This document shows, piece by piece, positions 19,013 to 29,600 of a DNA stretch of 64,000 bases; within the stretch, counting starts at the first letter, position 1, and the number at the start of each line of letters is the position of its first letter. Origin of the DNA: Betaproteobacteria bacterium (lineage in GTDB: Bacteria; Pseudomonadota; Gammaproteobacteria; Burkholderiales; Usitatibacteraceae); NCBI GenBank assembly GCA_016720925.1, contig JADKJR010000004.1:310001-374000 (forward strand), given 5' to 3'. A program made the translations under genes and the position numbers. Below the pieces are notes generated by a model. That model was not told where the DNA came from. It was given only the letters and a program-made list of their open reading frames with translations, and searched no databases.

Positions 19013-19971
19013 TGAATATGCGGGACATGCGCTGCAACGAGCTCGCTTTGTTGCCGCGAAAGCACCTCGCGAATTTTCGGTAGCGCGGCACGCGCAGCCG
19101 CTTCGCCGCGCTGGATGCACATTCGCCGATATTCTTCGCTGATACCCGCGTAATAACCCAGATCGGGGTGAATCAGCACGTCCGCGTATACCGCCTGGTT
19201 CGCGACTTTTGCCGCGCGTGCACGGTCTCGCGTCGCCCAGTTTGCAGGCGCCTGCGTTGGAATGGCATGCACATATGCCGACACGTCCACGGCAATCACC
19301 ATCCGTGCGCCGAGTTCGCGCGCAACGCGGATCGGAACAGGTTCTGCCTCGTCGCCATCGTGATATTCCACGCTGCGGATTCGCACCGGCGCAAATTGCC
19401 CCGGTGTCGCGCTTGATGCGCGTACCGCGGCGGCGGTGTTGCCACGATTGAATATGGTCAGCGTGTTGTTGCCGAGAATTGATGCCGTCACCGCCAGCTT
19501 TCGTCTGAATCCCTCGAGTGGCTTGCGACCGGTGCGTTCATTGATAAATGCCTCAATGGCGCCGCCGTCGCCCGCCAAGCCTCTCGTTGAGATGCCAATG
19601 AATCGCTTGGGGTCAAGGTCGAGTGCGATCTGCTCGATCGCGGCGGCTGGCATGTGATCGGCATAGAGCGCGCCGATCATCGCGCCCACACTTGCGCCCA
19701 CGACCAAGTCGGCTTCGATGCCGTTTTCCTCGAGCACTTTGAGGACGCCGATATGCGCGAAGCCGCGCGGTCCTCCAGCACCAAGAACCAGCGCAACGCG
19801 CGGCCGTTCCGCAGCGTCGTAGGGTTCAAAGGTCGGCGCGTCAGGTCCGTTGTATTCCGCGATGCCACCAACGCAACCCGCGAGCAACGACGCGAGGACA
19901 CCTGCACGAATGCAATCGCCCTGCTTGCACGTGAGGCCGATTGCACGCATAGTGGCAAACAATTTTTTCAT
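19000..19971 (-). CDS. Patatin-like phospholipase lipoprotein
   Basis: Predicted lipoprotein acyl-hydrolase of 323 residues. The N-terminal hydrophobic segment ends in LLAGC (Cys 33), a good lipobox, although the n-region is long; MRAIGL at residue 8 is an alternative start. The patatin elements are the oxyanion loop GAGGPRGFAHIG, the nucleophile motif GASVGA and SATPGQFAPV. HDGD stands at the place of the usual catalytic DGG, so the Asp is kept but the final Gly is replaced. EPVPIRVARELGARMVIAVD is typical. It is divergent from the PYROXD2-like gene, with only 14 bp between the start codons. Confidence 0.9.
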   Translation of the reverse strand: MKKLFATMRAIGLTCKQGDCIRAGVLASLLAGCVGGIAEYNGPDAPTFEPYDAAERPRVALVLGAGGPRGFAHIGVLKVLEENGIEADLVVGASVGAMIGALYADHMPAAAIEQIALDLDPKRFIGISTRGLAGDGGAIEAFINERTGRKPLEGFRRKLAVTASILGNNTLTIFNRGNTAAAVRASSATPGQFAPVRIRSVEYHDGDEAEPVPIRVARELGARMVIAVDVSAYVHAIPTQAPANWATRDRARAAKVANQAVYADVLIHPDLGYYAGISEEYRRMCIQRGEAAARAALPKIREVLSRQQSELVAAHVPHIQHKP

Positions 19972-19985
19972 GACCAGAATCTACC

Positions 19986-21575
19986 ATGCCATCCATCAGT
20001 AACCAATACGACGCCGTCATCATCGGCGGCGGTCACAACGGACTCGTTTGCGCCTGCTATCTCGCCAAAAAAGGATTGAAAGTGCGGGTGCTGGAACGCC
20101 GTTCCATTGTCGGCGGCGCGGTGGTGACCGAAGAGTTTCATCCCGGATTCCGCAATTCGTCGGCGAGCTACACCGTGAGTTTGCTGAATCCCCTGATCAT
20201 CCACGATTTGAATCTGGCGCAACACGGATTGAGGATCGTCGAGCGGCCATTTTCAAATTTTTTGCCATTGGGCGATCGCGAGTACATCAAGGTTGGAGGC
20301 GGGCTGGCGGCCACGCAGGCCGAAGTGGCGCGGTTTTCACGGCGCGATGCGGATCGCCTGCCTGAGTACTACGCGATGCTCGATCGGGTTGCAGCGGTAT
20401 TGAAAGACTTGCTGCTGGAAACACCGCCGAATGTGGGCGGCGGGATTGCCGACGTGTTGCGGGCCTGGAAAGTGGGCAAGCGTTTCAAGTTGCTCGACAT
20501 GACGGCGCGACGCGACGTACTCGACCTTTTTACGAAAAGCGCGGGTGATGTGCTTGATCAGTATTTCGAGTCCGGGCCGATCAAGGCCTGTTTTGGATTT
20601 GATAGCGTCGTCGGCAATTTTGCATCACCGTACACGCCAGGTTCCGCGTACGTGCTTTTGCACCATGTGTTCGGCGAGGTAAACGGCAAGCCCGGCATTT
20701 GGGGCCACGCGATCGGCGGCATGGGTGCGATCACGCAGGCGATGGCAAAGGAGGCGATTGCGCGCGGGGTTGAAATCTCGGTGGACGCACCGGTGGCGCG
20801 CGTGGAAGTGGTCGATGGCAAAGCCAGCGGCGTGGTGCTCGGAGATGGTACCCGCATTGCAGCGAAATGCGTGGTCTCGAACCTGCATCCGAAGTTGCTA
20901 TTCCAGTCGCTGATTCCGCCGAAGGATGTGCCGGCCGAATTTGCCCAGCGCATTGCCGCGTACAAATCGGGGTCGGGAACATTCCGCATGAATGTGGCAT
21001 TGTCGGAATTGCCGCGATTCAGTTGTTTGCCGGAGCCGGGACCGCATCTTTCCTCGGGCATTATCATGGCGCCATCGCTCAATTACATGGAGCGGGCGTT
21101 CTTTGACGCAAAGACATTTGGGTGGTCAAGGAAACCCATTGTGGAAATTCTCATTCCGAGTACGGTGGACGATTCGCTCGCGCCAAAAGGCCAGCATGTC
21201 GCGAGTCTGTTTTGCCAGCATGTTTCGCCAGCACTTCCTGATGGTCGCAACTGGGATGACCACCGTGATGAAGTTGCCGATCTGATGGTTGATACGGTTA
21301 CGCAATTCGCGCCGAATTTCAAAGCCAGTATCATCGCGCGGCAGATTTATTCGCCACTGGATATGGAGCGCACTTTTGGACTGATTGGCGGCGATATTTT
21401 TCATGGCACGTTATCGCTGGATCAGTTGTTCAGCGCGCGGCCAATTCTGGGATATGGAAATTACCGGACACCGATCAAGAGTCTCTATCAGTGCGGGGCA
21501 GGCACACATCCCGGTGGCGGTGTCACCGGCGTACCCGGGCACAATGCGGCGCGGGAAATCATCAGGGACAGGTAG
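19986..21575 (+). CDS. PYROXD2-like FAD/NAD(P) oxidoreductase (phytoene-desaturase fold)
   Basis: Flavoprotein of 529 residues. The N-terminal FAD Rossmann motif is VIIGGGHNGLVCACYLAKKG, followed by RSIVGGAVVTEEFHPGFRNS, which is characteristic of the crtI/PYROXD2 branch. A central RFSRRDADRLPEYYAMLDRV and the C-terminal substrate/FAD region GAGTHPGGGVTGVPGHNAAR complete the family pattern. It is cytosolic. No carotenoid genes are near, so a carotenoid role is not supported; relatives are usually annotated only as oxidoreductases. The 14-bp gap to the divergent patatin means any promoter must lie inside the neighbouring coding sequence. Confidence 0.93.
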   Translation: MPSISNQYDAVIIGGGHNGLVCACYLAKKGLKVRVLERRSIVGGAVVTEEFHPGFRNSSASYTVSLLNPLIIHDLNLAQHGLRIVERPFSNFLPLGDREYIKVGGGLAATQAEVARFSRRDADRLPEYYAMLDRVAAVLKDLLLETPPNVGGGIADVLRAWKVGKRFKLLDMTARRDVLDLFTKSAGDVLDQYFESGPIKACFGFDSVVGNFASPYTPGSAYVLLHHVFGEVNGKPGIWGHAIGGMGAITQAMAKEAIARGVEISVDAPVARVEVVDGKASGVVLGDGTRIAAKCVVSNLHPKLLFQSLIPPKDVPAEFAQRIAAYKSGSGTFRMNVALSELPRFSCLPEPGPHLSSGIIMAPSLNYMERAFFDAKTFGWSRKPIVEILIPSTVDDSLAPKGQHVASLFCQHVSPALPDGRNWDDHRDEVADLMVDTVTQFAPNFKASIIARQIYSPLDMERTFGLIGGDIFHGTLSLDQLFSARPILGYGNYRTPIKSLYQCGAGTHPGGGVTGVPGHNAAREIIRDR

Positions 21576-21580
21576 TTGTT

Positions 21581-22372
21581 CTACTTCCAGTCGGGTTTGC
21601 GCTTTTCCAGAAATGCCGCCACGCCTTCTTGCGCGTTCGGCTGCATGAAATTGCATGAAATCGTCGCCCCTGCATCCTGGTACGCGGCTTCAATGCCTGT
21701 TTCCATTTGCCGGTAAAGCAATGCCTTACCCATCGCCAACGCGTCGCGCGGCTTGGCTTTGAGGTTTTCCGCGAGCTTCAACGTCTCTGCCCTCAAAGCC
21801 TCTGCCGTGACCACCCGATTCACCAGTCCCCAGGCGAGTGCGGTGGCGGCATCGATGAATTCACCCGTCATCAGCATTTCCGCTGCGCGCTTGCGCGAGA
21901 TGGTTCGCGACAGCGGCACAGCGGGAGTCGAGCAGAACAATCCGAGATTCACGCCTGAGACCGCGAATTTGGCGTGTTCCGCCGCGACCGCCAGATCGCA
22001 TTGGGCGACCAACTGGCATCCTGCCGCCGTCGCCATGCCTTGGACTTCAGCAATCACCGGCACCGGCAGATGGGCAATCTTGAGCATCATGGCCGAGCAT
22101 TGCTGGAAAAGTTGCCGTACGAAAGTCTCGTCCCCGGCGGCCTTCATCTCTTTCAAATCGTGCCCCGCACAAAAAGCGCTGCCGTTCGCGGCGATGACGA
22201 GTACGCGCACGTTTTCGTCCCCTTTGATTTGATCCAGCGCCGCATGCAGGGCTGCCAGCAGGGCAGAGGACAGGGCGTTGTATTGCTTTGGCCGATTGAG
22301 CGTAAGGATTGCAATTCCATCATTAATTGTAATATTAATCATGGGGTTATCGATTGAATCTAATATGTCCAT
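21581..22372 (-). CDS. Enoyl-CoA hydratase/isomerase (ECHDC3-like)
   Basis: Crotonase-fold enzyme of 263 residues using acyl-CoA. I prefer the ATG at 22372 (MDILDSIDNP); MINITINDG at 22342 is possible, and a longer in-frame extension has no support. Family landmarks are AILTLNRPKQYNALSSALL, the oxyanion loop SAFCAGHDLKEM and a second loop GVNLGLFCSTPAVPLSR, with the C-terminal KRKPDW typical of the family. The CSTP segment replaces the usual acidic catalytic position of canonical hydratases, as in ECHDC3-type proteins, so the exact reaction is uncertain. It converges with the oxidoreductase gene with 5 bp between stops. Confidence 0.9.
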   Translation of the reverse strand: MDILDSIDNPMINITINDGIAILTLNRPKQYNALSSALLAALHAALDQIKGDENVRVLVIAANGSAFCAGHDLKEMKAAGDETFVRQLFQQCSAMMLKIAHLPVPVIAEVQGMATAAGCQLVAQCDLAVAAEHAKFAVSGVNLGLFCSTPAVPLSRTISRKRAAEMLMTGEFIDAATALAWGLVNRVVTAEALRAETLKLAENLKAKPRDALAMGKALLYRQMETGIEAAYQDAGATISCNFMQPNAQEGVAAFLEKRKPDWK

Positions 22373-22721
22373 GGCTGTTGTCCGGCGCGAGATTGTCTGT
22401 GGAAATGATACCCCACCTGCGGGAAACCTGTTGCAGGGTGAGGCACGTAGGTGGAGCACACACAAAATTACCCAAATGTGCGTTATGACACTGCCGGCGT
22501 CGTAGCCGGCGCGTAGCATCTGGCAAACACGCGAGCACATGTCGTCCAAAGGGGGGCCACGGGGAGTTTACAAGTGCTGGTCAAGCGAATAATATGTGCT
22601 GCTAGAATTTAAAAATAGACTTTTCCTTTGAAATCAAAAACAAAGGAAACAATCTTGACGCGGTTTAACAACGTCCGCCTTTGCGGTTGTGTGTTCGCGA
22701 CGGTGGCGCATCTCGACGGTT
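22373..22721. other. Intergenic region between divergent enoyl-CoA hydratase and Slam-like genes
   Basis: About 350 bp without a supported gene. It holds a small GCCGGCG-type inverted repeat around 22494-22512 and probably both promoters. I could not define convincing -35/-10 pairs. No palindromic element of the dispersed family was recognised here. Confidence 0.5.
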
Positions 22722-24143
22722 ATGCCCATGATAAGAAAATTCATTTTGCGTGGATGGTCTCCGCAGTTGGTGAGGCGCCAGATTCCCTTGCTTGGCGTTG
22801 CATTGAGTGCTGCCTTTTCATTGGCCGCACTGGCTGCGGGCAATCCCAAGCTCCTCATGGATGCGCAGCAATTGCTGGACGCCGAAAACCCCAAGCAGGC
22901 TTACAAGATTCTCTTTGACGAGCAGAAGCATTATGCCGACGACCGCAAGTTCGACTACTTGCTCGGCGTGGCAGCGCTCGGCAGCAGCAAGATCGAGGAC
23001 TCTATTATTGCCCTGGAGCGCGTGCTGGCTGCCAAGCCGAGTAACGCCGAGGCCTCGATGTATTTGGGGAAGGCCTATTTCCTGGCGGGATCAATGGATC
23101 TGGCCGAAGCGACATTTCGGCAGTTGCAACGAAAAAATCCACCGCCACTGGCGCGGGCAACCATCGACCAGTATTTGCAGGCAATCGCACAGCGGCGCGC
23201 ACAAGGCAAGCGCGCCATCTATGGCTACGGCGAACTGTCGCTGGGCTATGACAGCAACATCACTGGCGTGCCCTCGGATTTCACCGCTGCCGTGGTATCT
23301 GCTTTCAATATTCCCGGCATCGACCCGACCGGTAACTCGATCAAGCGCAAGGCGGCATATATGGGCGCGGCCGCCGCCGTGGATTACGTTCAACCATTCA
23401 ACGCAACCTGGTCCGGGGTGCTGGGCGCGGAAGCGCGCGGCCGGGCCTATCGCCATGAAGGCGCATTCAATTCCGTGTTGGGCGATGTGCGCGGAGGCGT
23501 TGCCTGGAATAGCGGTGTTCATGGAGTAAAGGTCAGCGCCGGTTACAGCCAGTTCAAGCAGAAGGGCGACGCACCCGGCGACCCGATGCCGACCAACGAT
23601 CGCAAAATGACCACGCTCGGCGGCGACTACCGCTATGCATTGTCCGAACAACAGCAGTTGAATGTTGGTCTGAGTGGGTCGCGCGTGAGATTTCCGCAGA
23701 ACGACATAGAGGATTTTGATGCGGTGGCGGTTTCTGCCGGGTGGCAAAGACAGTTTACCGGTAGTGGAATGCCGGTGATGCAGGTCAGCGGGTATTACAG
23801 TCGGGACGAGGCAGTGCGCAAGCTGGCTGATGGGGTATCGGATAAATCCAAGCACGTCGGTGGATTGCGCAGTTATTACCAGTATTCACTGTCGGAAAAA
23901 TTGTCGCTGTTCAACGGCCTCGGTTTCACCACGCGCCGCGATCAGAGTGCATTTGCACGCGCGACGCAAGTTGAGTTTGGCCGCGACCAGCTCACCGATA
24001 TCACGCTGGGTGTGAATTGGCGCTTCCAGCCGAAGTGCGCATTGCGCGCACAATGGTTTGGTTCTCGCAACGATTCCAACATCGCCATCTACGACTACAC
24101 ACGCAACGAGATGTCGTCGAACATCCGCTGCGAATTCATGTGA
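22722..24143 (+). CDS. Slam-like outer-membrane protein: TPR domain plus beta-barrel (DUF560/SlipAM type)
   Basis: Predicted outer-membrane protein of 473 residues. The start is ATG 22722 or 22728. A signal segment ends near LAALAAG. Residues about 50-165 form TPR-like helices (DYLLGVAALGSSKIEDSIIA, AEASMYLGKAYFLAGSMDLA). The rest is amphipathic beta-strand with the opening GYGELSLGYDSNITG and the closing strands WFGSRNDSNIAIYDYTRN, ending in EFM. That layout and the NDSNI closing motif recall the surface lipoprotein assembly modifier family, which moves cargo proteins to the cell surface. The FecR/barrel gene 45 bp downstream would be a natural cargo. The function is inferred. Confidence 0.72.
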   Translation: MPMIRKFILRGWSPQLVRRQIPLLGVALSAAFSLAALAAGNPKLLMDAQQLLDAENPKQAYKILFDEQKHYADDRKFDYLLGVAALGSSKIEDSIIALERVLAAKPSNAEASMYLGKAYFLAGSMDLAEATFRQLQRKNPPPLARATIDQYLQAIAQRRAQGKRAIYGYGELSLGYDSNITGVPSDFTAAVVSAFNIPGIDPTGNSIKRKAAYMGAAAAVDYVQPFNATWSGVLGAEARGRAYRHEGAFNSVLGDVRGGVAWNSGVHGVKVSAGYSQFKQKGDAPGDPMPTNDRKMTTLGGDYRYALSEQQQLNVGLSGSRVRFPQNDIEDFDAVAVSAGWQRQFTGSGMPVMQVSGYYSRDEAVRKLADGVSDKSKHVGGLRSYYQYSLSEKLSLFNGLGFTTRRDQSAFARATQVEFGRDQLTDITLGVNWRFQPKCALRAQWFGSRNDSNIAIYDYTRNEMSSNIRCEFM

Positions 24144-24188
24144 TTTTTTAGCCCACGCCCGATGAGCACGAATATGGGAGTTTCAAAC

Positions 24189-26510
24189 ATGCAAGTATCC
24201 AGATTCCTCAGAACCCACCCGGTGCGCCCTATCGCGCTGGCGGTAATGGTCTTGGCTATCGCATCGCTTTCGGGAGCGTCCGGTGCGTCGGCAGAGAGTG
24301 GACGGTTTACCTTTGTGATCGGCAGGGTAGAGGTGCAATCGCCCGGCAGCTCTGTTCCCGTTTTGGCGAAGCCGGGAACGGAAGTGAATCGGGGTGACAC
24401 CATCATCACTTATGCCGATGGAATGGCACAGTTGACAATGGTCGACGAAGCGCGCCTGTCCCTTCGGTCGAACTCACGTTTGCGCGTCGAAACCTATTCG
24501 TCACGTGGAGAGTCGCAACCTCCCACTTCGCTACTCAATCTGCTACGTGGCACATTGCGGGCCTTTACGAGCGCGCTTACGTCAAACAAGGACAACTACA
24601 AAATGCGTACCGCCGTTGCCACGGTGGGCATTCGCGGATCGGGCAACGTTCTCAATCAGTCGGACGACGACTCCACGACCACGAATCACACCATCGAGGG
24701 CGAACACAGCATCACCGCTAACGAAGGCAATTTTCCGCCGGTGTTCACACATCCCAACCAGACTGTTCAGGTCATCAGGGGGCAGGCGCCGAAGTTCATC
24801 CCGACGCCACTGTTCATGCTGGATGCCGGCAAGACCATGGTGGGTTCGGGCGATACCGACAGCGCGCCCGGTACGACAGGCGACGACGGACAATCGCGTG
24901 GAGTGGGTAGTTTCCCCGGTAGCGGCGCGGCCATCGTTGGCGGCAACGGCCTTGGTTTTCCCGATACTAATGTGAATGCCGGAACGGATCCCATCAATCT
25001 GCAGAACATTGTGATTGCATCAAATGGTACGGCGTTTTCCGATCAGGCCGCACCTGAACAAATCCGCCTCGATGCGGGCGCCCTGCGTGCTTACAGCGCC
25101 TATGCGGGGGCACAGAGCGGTACCTCAATCGATATCAAGGGCGGCAACGTTGCCGATTTGCAGACCATCATTATCGACGGTGGCATGACCATCGTACTTG
25201 GACGCTGGACCGGCGTGAGCAGCCTCGCGTTCAGCGGCGGCAACGGTTATGTTGGCGCGGGCGGAATACATTGGGGCTATGGCGGCACTGGATTTCCCGC
25301 GTATTTGTCCGATGTCCTTACCGGCACCGTCTCCTATACGCGCGTCGGAGCGACCACGCCAACCAACCAGTTGGGCACGACCGGCCAACTTGTGAATACC
25401 ATCCTCGACGTCAATTTCACTTCACGTACCCTGAACGCAACACTTGGCATCACCATGCCAACAGCGGGCGGCACCAACGGTGGCAATTGGACCCTGCAGG
25501 CGACAAATGTGCCTTTCGCGCTGAATTCATTCATTGCGTTTACCGGTGGTGGCGGCTTGACCGTCACCAACGGTACGGGGCAAAGTTCGGCGAGCAACAG
25601 CGGGTTAAGCGGCACTATCGACGGTAGTTTTGTCGGTTCCACATTGAATGGCGCGCTGGTGGGTTATGGATTCGTCGATCAAACCGGCAGCGGCTCAGCT
25701 GGGTTTCAGAGCGTCAGCGGGGTTGTGGCATTCCAGGGGCCTTCGCAAAACGCCGCCGCGCAATATCGTGACGGCCTGGTCTCCGATCCCAATGGCGCAT
25801 TGAGTGGTGCGAGCTATATCCGTAGTTATGCAACCACCAATCGCCCAGAGGAAGTTTCGGTAGGCGATCAGGGACGGGTCACGGCGTTCACGGCGCCATA
25901 TGTCGCAGGGAATCACCTTGTCGGGCACGTGAACTATGCACAAGGCACGTCCACCATTGTGGACAACGGATTCGATCCAACAACCGGTCTGGTTTGGGGT
26001 CGTTGGTCCGGTGGCGCGGCAACCATTGGCGGTCAGAGCGCCAATCTGACGAATAGCAGCCTTCACTACATCTTCAGTCCGACGCAAAACGGCCCTGTAT
26101 CGTTGCCGCTGACAGGCACGGCGGTGTATGACGTGGTCGGCTCCACGCGTCCGACCGATGGCGCGGGACACACCGGAACGATGAATGCCGCGACCCTTGC
26201 CGCCAATTTCAGCGCGCGAACGGTGGATACGTCCGTCAACATCGGCATCAACGGCCAGACCTGGAATGGCGCGGCTACTGGCGTGCCGATCTATCGCGAC
26301 CAATATTTCTCTGCGTATGGTGGCGGCAGCATAGCCGGCGTGCCACGACCGTCGCTGCTGACGATCACTTGCGCGCCAAACTGTACACCAGCCCTGCCGA
26401 CCGGCAGTCTGGATGGATTCTTCACCGGGCGCACTGGCAGCGGCGCAGGGGTGATGTACAACCTTGGTGGCAATGCGGGTGCGATTGCATTTGCGAAGAG
26501 GGGCAGGTGA
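24189..26510 (+). CDS. FecR-domain exported protein with two barrel-like modules (candidate Slam cargo)
   Basis: Exported protein of 773 residues. The ATG at 24189 follows GGGAG with good spacing; two earlier in-frame ATGs exist. The signal peptide ends near GASAES. A FecR domain spans about 35-150 (FTFVIGRVEVQSPGSSVPVL, ARLSLRSNSRLRVETYSSRG, RTAVATVGIRGSG). Two homologous Gly/Thr-rich beta modules follow, each starting GRW(T/S)G and ending in a barrel-closing segment (GTIDGSFVGSTLNGALVGYG; GSLDGFFTGRTGSGAGVMYN). These endings resemble TbpB-type barrels. No sortase or lipobox signal is seen. Its adjacency to the Slam-like gene suggests surface display. Confidence 0.8.
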   Translation: MQVSRFLRTHPVRPIALAVMVLAIASLSGASGASAESGRFTFVIGRVEVQSPGSSVPVLAKPGTEVNRGDTIITYADGMAQLTMVDEARLSLRSNSRLRVETYSSRGESQPPTSLLNLLRGTLRAFTSALTSNKDNYKMRTAVATVGIRGSGNVLNQSDDDSTTTNHTIEGEHSITANEGNFPPVFTHPNQTVQVIRGQAPKFIPTPLFMLDAGKTMVGSGDTDSAPGTTGDDGQSRGVGSFPGSGAAIVGGNGLGFPDTNVNAGTDPINLQNIVIASNGTAFSDQAAPEQIRLDAGALRAYSAYAGAQSGTSIDIKGGNVADLQTIIIDGGMTIVLGRWTGVSSLAFSGGNGYVGAGGIHWGYGGTGFPAYLSDVLTGTVSYTRVGATTPTNQLGTTGQLVNTILDVNFTSRTLNATLGITMPTAGGTNGGNWTLQATNVPFALNSFIAFTGGGGLTVTNGTGQSSASNSGLSGTIDGSFVGSTLNGALVGYGFVDQTGSGSAGFQSVSGVVAFQGPSQNAAAQYRDGLVSDPNGALSGASYIRSYATTNRPEEVSVGDQGRVTAFTAPYVAGNHLVGHVNYAQGTSTIVDNGFDPTTGLVWGRWSGGAATIGGQSANLTNSSLHYIFSPTQNGPVSLPLTGTAVYDVVGSTRPTDGAGHTGTMNAATLAANFSARTVDTSVNIGINGQTWNGAATGVPIYRDQYFSAYGGGSIAGVPRPSLLTITCAPNCTPALPTGSLDGFFTGRTGSGAGVMYNLGGNAGAIAFAKRGR

Positions 26511-26570
26511 GTGCGTGAATCGTGACTTCGAACCAGTGCAATGTTCACCGCGTGTGCTTGACAGCAGTAT

Positions 26571-26637
26571 GAAACGCCAGCATTGGCGAGGGTTACAGGC
26601 CGAAATGCCGCTGTGAGCCGCTTCAGTGCTTGAGTTT
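26571..26637 (+). repeat. Dispersed palindromic element, copy B
   Basis: Imperfect copy with left arm AGCATTGGCGAGG, core TACAGGCCGAAATGCCG and right arm CAGTGCTTGAGTTTGG. It lies between the FecR gene and the first giant surface protein. Confidence 0.65.
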
Positions 26638-26687
26638 GGTATGAGAGTAACTTGCCCGATTGCGGCGGACTGAATACGCAAGGAATA

Positions 26688-29600
26688 ATGATGAGGTTTC
26701 ATTCGACTCAAAAGGATGCATCGATTGCCCGCATTTTGTGGTGTGCGCTCACGGCGCTTGTTCTTGTCGCGATTGCCCCGCTCGCATTCGCACAGCAGGT
26801 GATCGCGCCGGCGACGATCAGCTTTGGCAATGTCCCGCTGACCGTGCCCGTCACGCAGACTGGCACGTTCAGCAACAATTCGACCTTTCAATCCGTCACC
26901 ATTACGGCGCTCTCGACGTCGGATGCGCGCTTTGTTGCTGTGGGTTCGGGGGGCACGCCGTGCAATGTTGGAGCAGTGCTGAATTCCGGCGTGAGCTGTA
27001 CCTATGCGCTGACGTTTACGCCGACAGGCACGGGTGCGTATAACAACACCACAACGGTGGCATACGACCTCGTCGGCGTACCGCAGACGCCTTTGACGCA
27101 GGCGTCCAACGGCACGGGATTTCTGTTGCCGTCGTCATATTCCCCGCCATCGCTCAGCTTTGGCAACGTGCCCTTGACGCTCGCGACTTCGCAAAACTTC
27201 ACGTTTACCAATGACTCCAACACGACGCCACCGTACTCAACGCCGTATACCATCACCAGTTTTACCACCACGGGGCTGGGTTTTACGGCAGCTGGCAGCG
27301 GCGGCAATCCTTGCGCGGTAGGTCTGGTTCTTGCTCCCGGCGCGAGCTGCGGCGGGACGGTGACATTTCAGATCGGAGGAGCTGGGGCGTCCAATGGCAC
27401 CACTACCATTGGATTCCTGACGGGGCTCGGTGCAAATCCGCCTTACACCCAGTCCATAGCGAGTTCGGGTCTCGGTTTTGTGCCACCGTCAACGCTCACG
27501 CCGCCATCCATTTCGTTTGGCAACGTGCCCGTCGGACCCGTCACACAGAGTTTTTCATTCACCAATACATCGAATGGGACGGCGTTTCCGTCGACCTACC
27601 TGCGCTTGGGGGGGGGGGGGCCGTGGAATCGGTCTCACGCTTGCCGCAGGGGCCAGCTGTGGCGTCACGGTTACGTTCACTCCCGCAGGAGTGGGAGCAT
27701 CCGGTGGATCAACCACGATAGGATTCCTGGCAGGGCTGGGCACCGATCCACCTTATTCGCAATCAGTTTCATTGTCCGGCATCGGCGTTGCGATCCCGGT
27801 GGTTACCATCTCAGGTGTGACCACCTTCCCGAATACAAACCTGGGGTCATCGAGCGCATTACAAACCATCACGATCACCAATAGCGGTGGCGCAATACTC
27901 ACGCTTAACAGCATCACACATAGCAATGCAAGCATCTTCCCTGATACCACCGGCGGACCGCCACCGAGCTTGGTACATTGGTGCGGATTTGGTTCGGTCG
28001 CCGGTGGCGCACCCAATACCGGCTCGCCAATCAATATTGCCCCGGGCGGCTCTTGCGCGCTGAATCTCATTTTTGCGCCCAATGCGATCGGCCCGCTGAC
28101 CGGCACCATCACCATCAACTCCAATGCGACACCCGGCACGGACACGATTACCGTCACCGGTACAGGCACGGGTACTGCGCCAGTGATCCCCGTTAGCACG
28201 CCGCCAAATGGTGTGGTCGGTGTGCCCTACGCGTATACCTTCACCGCGACGGGAACAGCACCGATTACATGGAGTATCGCCACAGGCACTTTGCCACCTG
28301 GCGTTACGCCGAGCCCGACGGGCTTGTTCAGCGGCACGCCCACCGCCGCGGGGTCATTTACGTTCACGGTGCAGGCAGCTAATGGCGTGTTGCCCAATGC
28401 CACGCAGACGGTCACGATTACCATCGCTGCCGCGCCGCCACCGTCGATGTCGGTGAGCTTTGCTCCCGCGAGCGTATTGCCCGGTGTGAACGCGCTGATG
28501 ACGCTGACGCTGAGCAATACCGATGTGAGCTCGGCGTTCATCTCAAGCGGCAGCGTCAACATCCCTGCGGGCCTGACAGCGACGGCACCAGCGACAAATA
28601 CCTGCGGCACATTTGGCAGCGTAGGCGGCGGCGTGTATTCGTTCGGCATGGGCTTTGTACCGGCATCGGGCAGTTGCACCATCGACATCACCGTGCAAAG
28701 CGCCACCCCCGGCACCTACACCGCGACCATCAATCCCGGCGCACTGACGGCCGGGGCCGGGGCCAACACCAACACCAGCAGTGCCGCGCTGACCGTGACC
28801 GCCGCGCCGACTCCGGCCGTGACCCTCGCGCCGCCGACGGTTGCCTTCGGTGCCCGCACCATCAACACCACCAGTCCGGTCAGCAGCGTCACGCTCACCA
28901 ACAGCGGCACGGCCGGCTTGAACATATCCAGCATCACTGGCAGTGGTGATTTCGGCTTCACCACCACCTGCCCGATCCTGACCCCGCCGCTGGCGCCAAC
29001 CGGCACCTGCGGCATCGACATCACCTTCACCCCGCTGACGGTCGCGGCTCTGAGCGGCAGCATCACCATCACCAGCAATGCCCCCGGCAGTCCGCACACC
29101 ATCGCCCTGTCGGGAACCGGCAGCGCCGTACCTGTTCCTGCCGTCACCCTGAGCACGACCAACCTGAACCTTGGTAATCAACCCATCAACACCGCAACGG
29201 CGGTCCAAAGCATCGCGGTCACCAATTCCGGGTTCGCCACACTGGTGATCAGCAGCATCACCAAGACCGGCAGCGGCGCCTTTACCCGCGTCGTTCCGGG
29301 CAGCCCCAGTCCTGATTGCAACGCCAGCGTCGCGCCGCTGACCACGTGCTACATCAGCGTGATCTTCACCCCGACAGCACTCGGTGCCGCGGCCGCCCAG
29401 ATCAACATCGCCACCAATGCCACCGGCTCGCCGCATCTTGTAAACCTCACCGGCAGCGGCGTCCCGGCCGCGTCACCGGCGATCAGTGTCGCCAGCAGCC
29501 TGGCCTTCGGTGACCAGATTGTCGGCACCAGCGCCACGCAGGCGTTGACCATCTTCAGCACCGGCAGCGCGACCCTGAATCTCTTTGGCACCATCGGCGG

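Noticed and set aside
28543..29436. Long minus-strand reading frame opposite the giant surface protein
   Set aside because: Its Gly/Arg/Asp-rich composition is what the Thr/Ser/Gly-rich plus-strand repeats give in antisense; the same frame reappears at 34015-35103 because the DNA is duplicated.
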